Positions 48,136 through 56,245 of a DNA stretch of 64,000 nucleotides are shown in pieces. The number at the start of each line of letters is the position of its first letter. Positions within the stretch are counted from its first letter, which is position 1. The stretch comes from Pseudidiomarina piscicola. GTDB lineage: Bacteria > Pseudomonadota > Gammaproteobacteria > Enterobacterales > Alteromonadaceae. Location of the stretch: contig NZ_CADCXY010000004.1 in the NCBI RefSeq assembly GCF_902806985.1, positions 124,001 through 188,000 of the forward strand, written 5' to 3'. The notes under the pieces are model-generated. The model made no database searches. It was not told the origin of the DNA and saw nothing but the letters and a program-made list of their open reading frames with translations. Both the position numbers and the translations under genes were made by a program.

Positions 48136-48272
48136 CGCTAACTCCTTTTTTGTTTAATTTCAGTAGGGTGAAGGTTACTTTAACTTAATTTAGGGCGAAG
48201 TTTGTAATTTTTTTTCAGCTTGCTAATCTCGAAAGACCTAGAAACGTTGCTCGCACAGCAGGAAGTCATCAT

Positions 48273-49250
48273 ATGGTTAAGTTTGTACAGCCCAGTCAGC
48301 TGCAAACCGCAAAGGGTGAAATACGCCGCGTTGGCTTTGAGCTAGAGTTCTCTAGTCTTGATGTCGCAAGTAGCGCTGAGGCAGTGGCCCGAGCTCTTGG
48401 TGGTTCGCCCTACGCAAAAAGTTCGGCCCATTGGCGAGTGGAAGGCCCCTTGGGTGAATTCAAGATTGAAATTGATTGGCAATTTTTACAAAAGCTAGCG
48501 GCCGAAAAAGGTGAGCAGGCGACCACCGACACTGTCATTGATTCATTGAGCCAAGCAGCAGAACTCTTGGTTCCCGTCGAAGTCGTGTGTCCGCCCATTG
48601 CGTGTGACGAACTTGATTCCTTATCAGCACTGGTCGACGAATTACGAGCGGCAGGTGCGAAAGGCACTGACGAATCAATGATCGCCGCCTACGGAACCCA
48701 TATTAATCCAGAGCTTCCAGCCACAGATGCCGCGACTATTTGTCGTTATATGCAAGCCTACGCTTTGCTGCAGTGGTGGTTGGTTGATCAACACCACGTG
48801 AATACGACCCGCAAACTCAGCCCTTACATCGACCTTTTCCCTGAGGCCTATGTGCGTGAGCTGCTGAGCGCTGATAACATGAGTTTAGCCCAATTAATCG
48901 ACCACTATATCGATGCGAACCCCAGCCGGAATAGAGCTTTGGACATGTTACCCTTGTTCAGCTATTTAGACGCTGAGCGAGTTACCTCGCGGTTAGATGA
49001 CCAGAAAATCAATGCGCGGCCGACCTTACACTATCGACTGCCAAACTGTCGCATCGACGATCCTAACTGGACTCTCGCGCGGGAATGGAATCTTTGGTGC
49101 AAGGTGGAACAATTAGCTCAGCGCCCGAAGGCTTTAGCCGAACTCGCCCAACACTTTCTTGATGCGTCGCGCCCAATACTAGGGGTTGCCCGTCAACCAT
49201 GGATTCAACAGGTAGACCAATGGCTCAACGAAAACCTCGCATCGGCGTAA
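48273..49250 (+). CDS. Amidoligase family enzyme
   Basis: 325 residues, Amidoligase_2 type (glutamine-synthetase-like fold). The N-terminal RRVGFELEFSSLD and WRVEGPLGEFKIEIDWQ hold the metal/ATP Glu residues typical of the family, and AAYGTHINPELP is the GxHxN core. YRLPNCRIDDPNW with a conserved Arg comes near the end. The family was predicted by comparative genomics to form amide bonds between amino or carboxyl groups of peptides or metabolites. The 3' end overlaps the glutamine-amidotransferase-like gene by 31 bp, so the two should act together; the substrate is unknown. Confidence 0.8.
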   Translation: MVKFVQPSQLQTAKGEIRRVGFELEFSSLDVASSAEAVARALGGSPYAKSSAHWRVEGPLGEFKIEIDWQFLQKLAAEKGEQATTDTVIDSLSQAAELLVPVEVVCPPIACDELDSLSALVDELRAAGAKGTDESMIAAYGTHINPELPATDAATICRYMQAYALLQWWLVDQHHVNTTRKLSPYIDLFPEAYVRELLSADNMSLAQLIDHYIDANPSRNRALDMLPLFSYLDAERVTSRLDDQKINARPTLHYRLPNCRIDDPNWTLAREWNLWCKVEQLAQRPKALAELAQHFLDASRPILGVARQPWIQQVDQWLNENLASA

Positions 49251-49906
49251 CAGGCGCTGGTAAACGCTGGTCGCCATCGTGGTGGTCGACCCGTTTGGCG
49301 CTGTGGCTTTGTGGCGCAGAAGTCGAACGTATCAGTGTGCGTCACCGCCCGTCTGGGTTACCACTACACGGTATTGTCATTGGCGGTGGTAGTGATATTT
49401 CACCGGAGCATTATGGCGGCACCCTTGATGGTAAAGTTAAGCACGACCCTGAGCGCGATGATTTAGAAATTCGCTGGATCAAAAAAGCTCTACGCGATGA
49501 CATTCCGATCCTTGGAGTTTGTCGAGGTGCGCAGCTCATTAACGTGCTACACGAAGGTAATTTATACGATGATATTCGAGATCTTCGTAAGCAGACTTAT
49601 AACCGCCCAGGGTTACTGCCCACCAAACAGGTGTTTATTCGCGGTGACAGTGATTTAGCCAGTATTGTCAAAAAACGCAAACTACGCGTGAATAGCCTAC
49701 ATCACCAAGCGGTGCATAACGTGGGCCATGGCTTGCGAATTGTCGCCCATGATCTCGATGAGATCCCTCAGGCCATCGAAAGTACCGGCCACCACGCCAT
49801 TATCGGGGTACAGTGGCATCCCGAATACTTATTCTACCTTCCCAGTGAACTACGCCTATTCCGCTGGTTGATCAAAGCCGCAAGGCAGTTATTGCGGCGA
49901 GGCTAG
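49220..49906 (+). CDS. Class I glutamine amidotransferase-like (peptidase C26) protein
   Basis: 228 residues. Gamma-glutamyl hydrolase/PuuD-like fold: GGGSDISPEHYGG, the nucleophile Cys in ILGVCRGAQLINVLHEG, and the His/Glu of GVQWHPEYLF make a full Cys-His-Glu triad. LRVNSLHHQAVHNVG is typical of the C26 family. It may cleave gamma-glutamyl amides or supply ammonia. The start ATG 49220 has AGGTAG upstream and overlaps the amidoligase by 31 bp; ATG 49199 is an alternative. It converges with yjjG (18-bp overlap). Confidence 0.82.
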   Translation: MAQRKPRIGVTGAGKRWSPSWWSTRLALWLCGAEVERISVRHRPSGLPLHGIVIGGGSDISPEHYGGTLDGKVKHDPERDDLEIRWIKKALRDDIPILGVCRGAQLINVLHEGNLYDDIRDLRKQTYNRPGLLPTKQVFIRGDSDLASIVKKRKLRVNSLHHQAVHNVGHGLRIVAHDLDEIPQAIESTGHHAIIGVQWHPEYLFYLPSELRLFRWLIKAARQLLRRG

Positions 49907-50584
49907 CAATTGATCGAGCTCGGCAAGTGAGCTAACGGTATAGTGTGGCGGCGTTGCCAGTGGGTAGTGCTCGCCTTTCGGGTTGAGCCAACACGAGTGC
50001 AAACCACTTTGCTGTGCGCCTAAAACATCCGAGTGTGGGTTGTCACCGGTCATCAACACACGCTCACGATGAGGTTGTTGCATCCGTTGCAAAGCATGTT
50101 CGAAAATACTGGGGTGCGGTTTAGCGACGCCAACCTGTTCAGATATGATCAGCACGTCAATCAGCTCCCGTAATCCAGTTTGCGCCAGCCGGGCCTCTTG
50201 CAGTTCGGTAAAGCCATTGGTGACAATACCCACCTTAGCGCTGGTTCGTGCTCGCTCCAGTAGCGCTCTAGCGCCAGCCAGCGGCTGGCAAATGTCCGCC
50301 ATGGCCTGCATAAAACCTGAGTTAAGCTCATCGGCACTCACCCCGAGTTCCGCCGCCCAACCGGCGAAGCGTTGACGTTGTAAGGTTTTAGCATCAATTT
50401 GACCTGCCTGGTAGTGCTGCCATAGCGGCTTATTGAGTGATTGGTAGTGACGATAGTCTGTCGCAGAGAAGTCGACACCATAGCGTTTAAAGAGCCGCTG
50501 CAAACCAGCCTCTGCATCGAACGAAAATAGGGTTTCATCCGCATCAAACAACAACCAATCGTAGCTATGTAGCTTACTGCGCAT
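49889..50584 (-). CDS. yjjG: Pyrimidine 5'-nucleotidase YjjG
   Basis: 231 residues, HAD phosphatase. FDADETLFSFDAEAGLQRLF (split: DADETLF is HAD motif I), IVTNGFTELQEARL (motif II), VGVAKPHPSIFEHAL (motif III) and MTGDNPHSDVLGAQ (motif IV) follow E. coli YjjG closely. That enzyme removes phosphate from non-canonical pyrimidine nucleotides (house-cleaning). The start ATG 50584 has GGGGGAAGG upstream; a longer reading from 50686 is unlikely. Confidence 0.92.
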   Translation of the reverse strand: MRSKLHSYDWLLFDADETLFSFDAEAGLQRLFKRYGVDFSATDYRHYQSLNKPLWQHYQAGQIDAKTLQRQRFAGWAAELGVSADELNSGFMQAMADICQPLAGARALLERARTSAKVGIVTNGFTELQEARLAQTGLRELIDVLIISEQVGVAKPHPSIFEHALQRMQQPHRERVLMTGDNPHSDVLGAQQSGLHSCWLNPKGEHYPLATPPHYTVSSLAELDQLLASPQ

Positions 50585-50704
50585 CACCTTCCCCCTTTGC
50601 CAACCAAAACAAGACTCATAGGTGGCCAGTGTAACGACTCTCTCGTGCTGGGTATATGGAAAACAGTCCGAGGCACTCTTTACCAAGATTTAACTTTAGG
50701 CGCA

Positions 50705-50731
50705 GGAATAATAGGTCGCACCCAAGCGTTA
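50705..50731 (+). promoter_or_regulatory. ECF-type promoter of the acidic protein gene
   Basis: GGAATAA (50705-50711) and CGTTATC (50727-50733), 17 nt between GGAAT and CGTTA. The same elements precede the sigma gene at 53869, and a close variant precedes the protease. It lies 35 bp before the start codon. Confidence 0.7.
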
Positions 50732-50765
50732 TCAAGGTGAGCTTTCAACAAAAAGGAGCACTATC

Positions 50766-51440
50766 ATGAGAACGCTTACTTCAATTTCATTAGTTACGTT
50801 ATTTAGTCTTACTACTATGGCGAGCCAAGTTGCTTTAGCACAATCGGTCGAAGCTTCTGCGCAAGCCAATGCCAACGTCAACTCATCGGCTACGGTAAGC
50901 AGTGACTCAACGAGCGCGCAAACCGATGCGGAAGCAAACGCAAATGCCAACGCAAGTGCTGATGTTGATACTGGCGCTGCTGAGGAAAGTGGCGAAAACA
51001 TCGACGAAGGCGGTGAAGATATTGCTGAAGGTGGTGAAGACGCCGCTGAAGATGGTGAAGCTATTGCCCAAGAGGGCGAAGAATCAGCCGAAGCAACCGC
51101 TAACACCGGTGTTGAGGTAGCCACTGACGCTACGGCAGAGGCGACTGCTGCAGTCACGGCATCTGCTGCAACCGCACTATCGAGTGCCGAAGGCGCGGTG
51201 ACTGGTGCAACCGAAACGGCAAATGATGCGAGTGCGCAAGTAACCGACATTGTTGACCAAGCGACAGGCACTGCCGAGCAAACGGTGTCACAAACCGTGA
51301 ATGCTGGTGTTGATACTGCGGTGAACCAACAGGTTTCTGGACAAGTGAATGATAATGTTCAGCAGCAGGTATCAAGCGCAGTCAGCGGTGCTGTAGACAC
51401 CACCATTCGTAACACTATCACTGACACTATCGACCTATAA
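50766..51440 (+). CDS. Acidic Ala-rich secreted protein with heptapeptide repeats
   Basis: 224 residues. A signal peptide ends ASQVALAQ (about residue 26). The mature protein is Ala, Thr, Glu, Asp, Ser and Asn rich, with almost no aromatic residues, so it is likely disordered or a long helix. Four 7-residue repeats of type xIxEGGE occupy about residues 78-105. The C-terminal third (AVTGATETANDASAQ through QVNDNVQQQVSS) has the spacing of an amphipathic coiled coil. No family recognised. It lies in front of the outer-membrane protein gene and behind an ECF-type promoter. Confidence 0.75.
   Translation: MRTLTSISLVTLFSLTTMASQVALAQSVEASAQANANVNSSATVSSDSTSAQTDAEANANANASADVDTGAAEESGENIDEGGEDIAEGGEDAAEDGEAIAQEGEESAEATANTGVEVATDATAEATAAVTASAATALSSAEGAVTGATETANDASAQVTDIVDQATGTAEQTVSQTVNAGVDTAVNQQVSGQVNDNVQQQVSSAVSGAVDTTIRNTITDTIDL
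50997..51080 (+). repeat. Four 21-bp in-frame repeats
   Basis: Four tandem units encoding NIDEGGE, DIAEGGE, DAAEDGE and AIAQEGE. Third-position differences show that they are old or selected at protein level. Confidence 0.8.
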
Positions 51441-51451
51441 CGAACAGTGTT

Positions 51452-51482
51452 GCGCAGTAGCCTTGGCGCTACTGCGCTTTTT
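51452..51482 (+). terminator. Intrinsic terminator after the acidic protein gene
   Basis: 10-bp stem GCGCAGTAGC / GCTACTGCGC with a 6-nt loop and TTTTT. It separates the acidic protein gene from the outer-membrane protein gene, so the second may be expressed at a lower level by read-through. Confidence 0.88.
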
Positions 51483-51533
51483 CGTGTCCATTGATGTTCA
51501 CAAACTCACCCTTCAACGAACGGGAGTATCACC

Positions 51534-52445
51534 ATGATTTATCGAGCCCTACTACCCATTGCGCTAATTGCAGTTACACCAGCAGCGAGTGCTGACAACG
51601 ATACAAGTACATGGACTTTTGATAGTGAACTCGAGGCAGGGTATCGCTATGACAGCAATGTTGGCTTAACGCAAATTGACGAGAACACTGCACAAAGCGA
51701 TCAAGCAACGGTTTTACGTGGCAAATTGGCCTCAAGCTGGCAAGCAACCGATCGTCTTAAACTGTCAGCTAGCTACCAACTGGAGCAAGAAAACTATCAA
51801 GAGTTTTCCCAGTACGATCTACAAATCCAAACCCTGATGGGCGAGGTCAGCTATCAATTCCCATGGGCTAAAGTTGGCGTGAGTCAGCATAATGCGCAAG
51901 CCGATGTGGCCGATGACGACTTCCTTGAATTCAATCAGACCAGTTACTTTGTCGGCAACCTAGTCGGGGAAAGCTTTTATTGGCGTTTAGCGCACCAGCG
52001 TGTCGACAAAGACTTACCGGACTATTCACAACGTAATGCCGAAGCTCGTAATTATACCGCCGACATGTTTTGGTTCTTTAACCAAGGCGATCGCTTTGTC
52101 ACCCTCGGCTACACCCATGAAAACGAAGACGCCGTCGACAGTAAGTTTAGCTTCAACGGCCACCAAGTTCGTACAAGTATCCACCAAACACTGCAGGTTT
52201 GGGGGCAATCGCAGAAGTTATCACTAAGTTTGGACTATAAAGATCGTGATTATGAATCTGCTTGGACGGCACAAACCGCTGCCCGCCAAGATCAAATCAC
52301 TAGCCTCGAAGGCAAGTGGTCAATTCCAGTCAATGACTACTTTGGTTTAGCATTAACGGCTAAGCATACCGACAGCGAGTCAAATACCAACGTTGCCGAC
52401 TACAACGACACCACTGCAGGGATTCGTTTTACACTCAACTTCTAA
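51534..52445 (+). CDS. Outer membrane beta-barrel protein
   Basis: 303 residues. A signal peptide (about 1-20, ASA) is followed by alternating amphipathic strands throughout and a C-terminal Phe (GIRFTLNF), the BamA recognition signature. The start ELEAGYRYDSNVGL resembles barrels of the BBP2/Slam-like group. No plug or lipoprotein domain is seen. Probably a 12-14-strand barrel; whether it is a porin, an exporter or an adhesin is unknown. It ends 4 bp overlapping the convergent S8 protease gene. GGGAG lies upstream of ATG. Confidence 0.78.
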   Translation: MIYRALLPIALIAVTPAASADNDTSTWTFDSELEAGYRYDSNVGLTQIDENTAQSDQATVLRGKLASSWQATDRLKLSASYQLEQENYQEFSQYDLQIQTLMGEVSYQFPWAKVGVSQHNAQADVADDDFLEFNQTSYFVGNLVGESFYWRLAHQRVDKDLPDYSQRNAEARNYTADMFWFFNQGDRFVTLGYTHENEDAVDSKFSFNGHQVRTSIHQTLQVWGQSQKLSLSLDYKDRDYESAWTAQTAARQDQITSLEGKWSIPVNDYFGLALTAKHTDSESNTNVADYNDTTAGIRFTLNF

Positions 52446-53797
52446 TCATTGCGGGTGGGTCTGAGTAAACCGTGACCAAAGGTTTTATCCGGTCCAGGCT
52501 CACCCAAGTCTTCTAGATAGGGTGCTAAGTAACTCGCGACTGAAACAGCGCCTTCAGCAGGTGCGCGCTGTAGCTCACAACTTAATAATGCCGTTACGAC
52601 CGGCGCCGCAATTGATGTCCCCGACTCAGCACTGACACCTCCCCCCGCTCGAACGGTAGCCACATTTACGCCAAGCGCAGCATAGTCGATGTGAGCACCG
52701 CGATTGGCCCAGCGGTAAATCACACGTTCGGCATCGACCGCCGTAACCGCAATCACCTCTTCATAGCCAGCCGGGTAAAGCGCGGGCGCCGCTGGACCAG
52801 CGTTCCCTGCCGCCGCCACCACGTAAGTTCCCTGCTCATGAACTCGCTGTAGGGCAATTTTTAGAATCGCATTATCTGGTCCTGCAATAGACATATTAAT
52901 GACCGGAGTGCCTTGACTGACGAGCCAGTCAAGCGCCTCAACCAAGGCACTCACAGGAGCGCCCTGACTTAGCTCATTTTGTTGATAAAACACTTCCGCC
53001 GCATATATTTCGGCATTCGGCACCAAAGGCTGCAAGCCTTCGCCTTGCGCAACCCATAGCCCAGCGACGGCAGTTCCATGGGCCAAGGGCTGTTGCAGCT
53101 GAGGGTCCAAAAACGATTTTTGCTGTAGTTTCGCGTGGCGAAAGTACCCTTGTGCGTGATCAATTCGGGTATCAATCACGCCGATTTTTAAATGGCTATC
53201 GCAGACTTCCGATGAGGTAAGCGCCGGTTGCACACTGCTCTGTTCAGCAGAACCTTGCTGCGCGAAAAAAATATGTTGCCGCGCCAGCGTTTGATGCATA
53301 TCAGCTGGCAGCATTTGTTGTAAGGCCGCTCGAGAGTCGAGCGCCTCGCTGACACTAAAGCGAACCACCGTCAGCGCTAGGTTGGAAAGAGTCTGACGCG
53401 CTATCAGCGTCAACGGTAGCTGTTCTAACTGCTCAATATCGTCAGCATCTATCACCACCAGCCATTCACGCTCAAGCGCGCGCCAGCCATTTTCGACGGT
53501 AACCTCGCGTACTAAGCTAGTGCCCTGCTGATTTACGATTTCAAGCGTTGTCGGCAACACCTCAGTCAGGTGCTCCGTGACCTGTTCTAGACTACTCAGA
53601 TCGGCTATTTCTGGAGTGAAAACTGTTGACCGAATCTGCCGTTGCGCCAGCTCATCAACCCGTTCTAAGGGCTCTATTAGCGGCGGCACTGTCTGTGGTA
53701 GTCGTTGCACCTGTGGCAGTACCTGTGCGTGTCCGAGTTGCGCGCCAAGAACATACGTTACACCGACGATCATCAACAGTTTTTGCACCTTATTCAT
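52442..53797 (-). CDS. Secreted S8 (subtilisin-like) serine protease
   Basis: 451 residues. A signal peptide (about 1-24) and a long N-terminal region (about 25-200, perhaps a propeptide) precede the S8 catalytic domain: Asp209 (IGVIDTRID), His240 (AHGTAVAGLW), the oxyanion Asn332 (AAAGNAG) and Ser395 (SGTSIAAP). A C-terminal tail of about 50 residues follows. It should act in the periplasm or outside. It is divergent from the ECF sigma operon with a matching promoter, so it is a likely target of that sigma factor. Confidence 0.88.
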   Translation of the reverse strand: MNKVQKLLMIVGVTYVLGAQLGHAQVLPQVQRLPQTVPPLIEPLERVDELAQRQIRSTVFTPEIADLSSLEQVTEHLTEVLPTTLEIVNQQGTSLVREVTVENGWRALEREWLVVIDADDIEQLEQLPLTLIARQTLSNLALTVVRFSVSEALDSRAALQQMLPADMHQTLARQHIFFAQQGSAEQSSVQPALTSSEVCDSHLKIGVIDTRIDHAQGYFRHAKLQQKSFLDPQLQQPLAHGTAVAGLWVAQGEGLQPLVPNAEIYAAEVFYQQNELSQGAPVSALVEALDWLVSQGTPVINMSIAGPDNAILKIALQRVHEQGTYVVAAAGNAGPAAPALYPAGYEEVIAVTAVDAERVIYRWANRGAHIDYAALGVNVATVRAGGGVSAESGTSIAAPVVTALLSCELQRAPAEGAVSVASYLAPYLEDLGEPGPDKTFGHGLLRPTRND

Positions 53798-53833
53798 GGG
53801 GGTTCTCCCTAAGTTTTGACTCTACCTCTTTAT

Positions 53834-53859
53834 TAACGACTGATATCTGAGAAAATTCC
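53834..53859 (-). promoter_or_regulatory. ECF-type promoter of the S8 protease gene
   Basis: On the minus strand GGAAT (53859-53855), 16 nt and CGTTA (53838-53834), 37 bp before the protease start. It is the mirror partner of the promoter at 53869. Confidence 0.65.
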
Positions 53860-53868
53860 GTCTGCGAT

Positions 53869-53895
53869 GGAATAAACTTGAGAGTAGAAACGTTA
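53869..53895 (+). promoter_or_regulatory. ECF-type promoter of the sigma factor operon
   Basis: GGAATAA (53869-53875) and CGTTATCC (53891-53898), 17 nt between GGAAT and CGTTA, 28 bp before the sigma gene start. Fits positive autoregulation. Confidence 0.68.
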
Positions 53896-53922
53896 TCCTA
53901 GCAGAAAGACAACGGAGCAGTT

Positions 53923-54414
53923 ATGAAAGAGCAAATCAAAACAGTATTACCTGCTTTACGTCGGTTCGCGTTGTCGTTGACTGGCAACCTGGCAGATGCG
54001 GATGACCTATTACAGTCCACGGTGGAGCGCTTGCTCAGCAAGCCGATTCCCAGTGAGACCGAAATAGCACCTTGGGCCTTCAAAGTGTGCCGTAACCTTT
54101 GGATAGATCAGCATCGCGCTGCCAAAGTTCGGCAAAATGCTACTGAAAAGCCTGAACTTCAAGCAGGGGCGACGTTTGACAACGAAGCACAAGTGACAAC
54201 CCTGTTGAAGTTACGCGAGGTTGAAGCTGCTATGAAAGAGCTGCCTGAAGAACAACGTATCGTGCTTTCATTGGTCGCTGTTCAAGGTCTTTCATACAAG
54301 GAAACTGCGGCCATACTTGGGTTGCCAACTGGCACTATTATGAGCCGTTTAGCTCGGGCGCGAACGAAGCTCGCTGCGCAATTTGACTTAGACCCATCAG
54401 GAGCCATCGCATGA
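53923..54414 (+). CDS. ECF (sigma-70 family, group 4) sigma factor
   Basis: 163 residues. Region 2 (about 7-70: RRFALSLTGNLADADDLLQSTVERLL and the -10 reading WAFKVCRNLWIDQHR) and region 4 (about 100-155: LPEEQRIVLSLVAVQGLSYKETAAILGLPTGTIMSRLARAR, split in the two HTH helices). It is followed by an anti-sigma gene with a 4-bp overlap and drives, by the promoter pattern, its own operon, the divergent protease and the acidic protein gene. CGGAG lies upstream of ATG. Confidence 0.9.
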   Translation: MKEQIKTVLPALRRFALSLTGNLADADDLLQSTVERLLSKPIPSETEIAPWAFKVCRNLWIDQHRAAKVRQNATEKPELQAGATFDNEAQVTTLLKLREVEAAMKELPEEQRIVLSLVAVQGLSYKETAAILGLPTGTIMSRLARARTKLAAQFDLDPSGAIA

Positions 54415-55127
54415 AAATTACCGATGAACAACTATCCGCATTTTTGGATAATGAACTGCCTGCTACCGAAATGGAACAGGTGCGCTCGGCTTTAGCAACA
54501 GACGAGACGGTCGCTGAACGTTTGGCGCAGTTTGCTCAGGTCGACGAAATTGCCAGTCGCCGTGCGGAACTACTGACTCAGAGCCCGCTGCCGCCCAAAG
54601 TTGTTGCGCTACTCGAAAAGCGCACCTCGCGCCAGCCCAACTGGCTGACAAAATTTCTTGATTTTAGTTGGCCCACGGCAGCTATTGCGGCCAGTTTGGC
54701 TGTTGTTGTGACCTTACAATTCAATAACCCAGATGCCGCTAGCCCCGACACGCCTTGGCAAACGATTGCTTCGGTTCTGGAAACTGAGCCTAGTGGCGAG
54801 CGCTATCAGCAACAGTCCGTCGGTGTATTACCGCGCTTTAGTTTTGTTAATCAACAGGGGCAGTACTGCCGCCAATACCAAGTGACTCAACCACAAGCCA
54901 CCACTGAAGCGGTCGCTTGCCGTGAACAATCCGGGGTTTGGCAAAAAGTGGTTGAGCAAGCTACCTTTTCACAAGTAGCAACCAGCGATTTTCAAACCGC
55001 TTCAGGACCGCAGGCACTCGACCGCATTCTAGATACCATGATGGCGTCGGCGCCACTGGTCGGTACCGACGAAAAGCAGCTCATTACGACGGGCTGGCAA
55101 GTTCAACAGAGTGAGCAAACACCATGA
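54411..55127 (+). CDS. Transmembrane anti-sigma factor
   Basis: 238 residues. The N-terminal anti-sigma fold (about 1-60: ITDEQLSAFLDNELPATEMEQV) lacks the zinc-binding HxxxCxxC pattern. A linker is followed by one membrane helix (about 87-104: WPTAAIAASLAVVVTLQF) and a periplasmic domain of about 130 residues with two cysteines. Typical release is by proteolysis or a periplasmic signal. It overlaps the sigma factor and the next lipoprotein gene by 4 bp each. Confidence 0.85.
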   Translation: MKITDEQLSAFLDNELPATEMEQVRSALATDETVAERLAQFAQVDEIASRRAELLTQSPLPPKVVALLEKRTSRQPNWLTKFLDFSWPTAAIAASLAVVVTLQFNNPDAASPDTPWQTIASVLETEPSGERYQQQSVGVLPRFSFVNQQGQYCRQYQVTQPQATTEAVACREQSGVWQKVVEQATFSQVATSDFQTASGPQALDRILDTMMASAPLVGTDEKQLITTGWQVQQSEQTP

Positions 55128-55540
55128 AACCCATCGTTCGATTAGCCATGATTAGCGCTGTCTCACTGCTTGTCGGTTGCGCTAGCAACGGACTGCCGGC
55201 GCTAACCGAGTTGCCTGAAGTAAGCTACCAACAGCAGCAACTAAGCCCACGTCAATTTCGGCTGGTGATTGTGAGTGACAATGAGTTGCGTCGCCACCGA
55301 GCGTTGTTGCTGCGCGCCGCTGAGCTCACTAGGCAACTTGAGTACGACTGGTTTGTCATACGCCCTCTGGAGGAGCAGCAGCGACAGAGCAAACGACAAG
55401 ATCAGCTTACAAATCATTTGATATTGGGCATTGGCGTGCAGCCCACAAGCTCATGTAGTTTTCAGCCAGAAACTGTTTTAGCTGCATTTAGCAATCACTG
55501 GAACCGTCCAGAACTATTCAAAAACAACTGTTTTACATAA
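55124..55540 (+). CDS. Lipoprotein of sigma operon, CC0125-like
   Basis: 138 residues. Lipobox LLVGC (Cys19). RALLLRAAELTRQLEYDWFVIRP matches the ALLRAAQVTLQNDHDWFVISH core of the next gene, so this is a divergent CC0125/CC1285-type lipoprotein. The C-terminal part has a SSCSFQP segment and ends in NCFT; the two Cys may pair. As third gene of the sigma operon it may report on the envelope to the anti-sigma factor. Confidence 0.75.
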   Translation: MKPIVRLAMISAVSLLVGCASNGLPALTELPEVSYQQQQLSPRQFRLVIVSDNELRRHRALLLRAAELTRQLEYDWFVIRPLEEQQRQSKRQDQLTNHLILGIGVQPTSSCSFQPETVLAAFSNHWNRPELFKNNCFT

Positions 55541-55626
55541 GTTTTTCGTTTGCTACACAGGTACAGCTAAGCAAAGTGTGGCAACTTTACTAAACTTAAC
55601 TTGGTCTTCTAATAAAGGAGAATAGT

Positions 55627-56151
55627 ATGAACTTCATTCGATTCACTACCATTGGTTTAACCTTATTACTAACCGCTTGTGCCGGTCAGCCTGACTACCG
55701 TGCGGCGGAGGACGGTGGCTACGGCTACACAGAAACACAAATCACCGACACCCAGTACCAGGTCAAATTCAAAGCGCGCGGCACCGACAAAGGCGCAGCA
55801 AATAATTACGCGCTACTGCGTGCGGCCCAAGTCACATTGCAGAACGACCATGACTGGTTTGTAATTAGCCATCGCGAGACACAAGTCGATAAGGAGACCG
55901 TAAACAACGCCGATTTTGGTTATCCAAGTTCAGGCGACATGGTGACCTATTGCAACGCTATTCGTTGTGAAACACGTTACTATCCGCGGACCGCTTTTCA
56001 GGCCGGCATTCACGTGGGCGGCCGCACTGACAGTGACATCACCGTAACACTCGACATTAAGCTTGGTTCAGGTGAGCAGCCCGAGGGGCAGCACAGCTAT
56101 GATGCGAGTGAAGTTGTCAGCAACCTAGAACCCAACAGCGAAGATAGTTAA
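55627..56151 (+). CDS. CC0125/CC1285 family lipoprotein
   Basis: 174 residues. Lipobox LLTAC (Cys18). The family pattern is GYGYTETQITDTQYQVKFKARGTD, then NNYALLRAAQVTL and DHDWFVISHRETQ. It has a Cys pair in TYCNAIRCET. Members are widespread in proteobacteria; function unknown. It has its own leader of 86 bp after the sigma operon, with GGAG before the start, and is followed by a hairpin. Confidence 0.8.
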   Translation: MNFIRFTTIGLTLLLTACAGQPDYRAAEDGGYGYTETQITDTQYQVKFKARGTDKGAANNYALLRAAQVTLQNDHDWFVISHRETQVDKETVNNADFGYPSSGDMVTYCNAIRCETRYYPRTAFQAGIHVGGRTDSDITVTLDIKLGSGEQPEGQHSYDASEVVSNLEPNSEDS

Positions 56152-56164
56152 CCGAGCTACCTCT

Positions 56165-56190
56165 AATGGGTAAGCTTTTGCTTACCCATT
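56165..56190. terminator. Hairpin between the lipoprotein and FNR genes
   Basis: Perfect 10-bp stem AATGGGTAAG / CTTACCCATT with a 6-nt loop, 14 bp after the lipoprotein stop. No T-run follows. Confidence 0.5.
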
Positions 56191-56245
56191 GCGAAGCCGT
56201 TTCTCTTGGCCGTAACTGGCGTATACTGCAATGCAACAAGCGTTA

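Noticed and set aside
50997-51080. 21-bp repeats as a possible CRISPR or satellite
   Set aside because: They are in-frame, without spacers, and encode heptads of the acidic protein.
50732-51271. 179-aa minus-strand reading frame opposite the acidic protein gene
   Set aside because: Ala/Ser/Val-rich only because the opposite strand is Ala/Thr/Glu-rich; the plus-strand gene has a signal peptide, ribosome site and promoter.
55571-55626. Possible further ECF promoter before the second lipoprotein (GGCAACTT with TCTTCTAA)
   Set aside because: It does not fit the GGAAT/CGTTA pattern of the other three; it resembles a sigma-E type only loosely.
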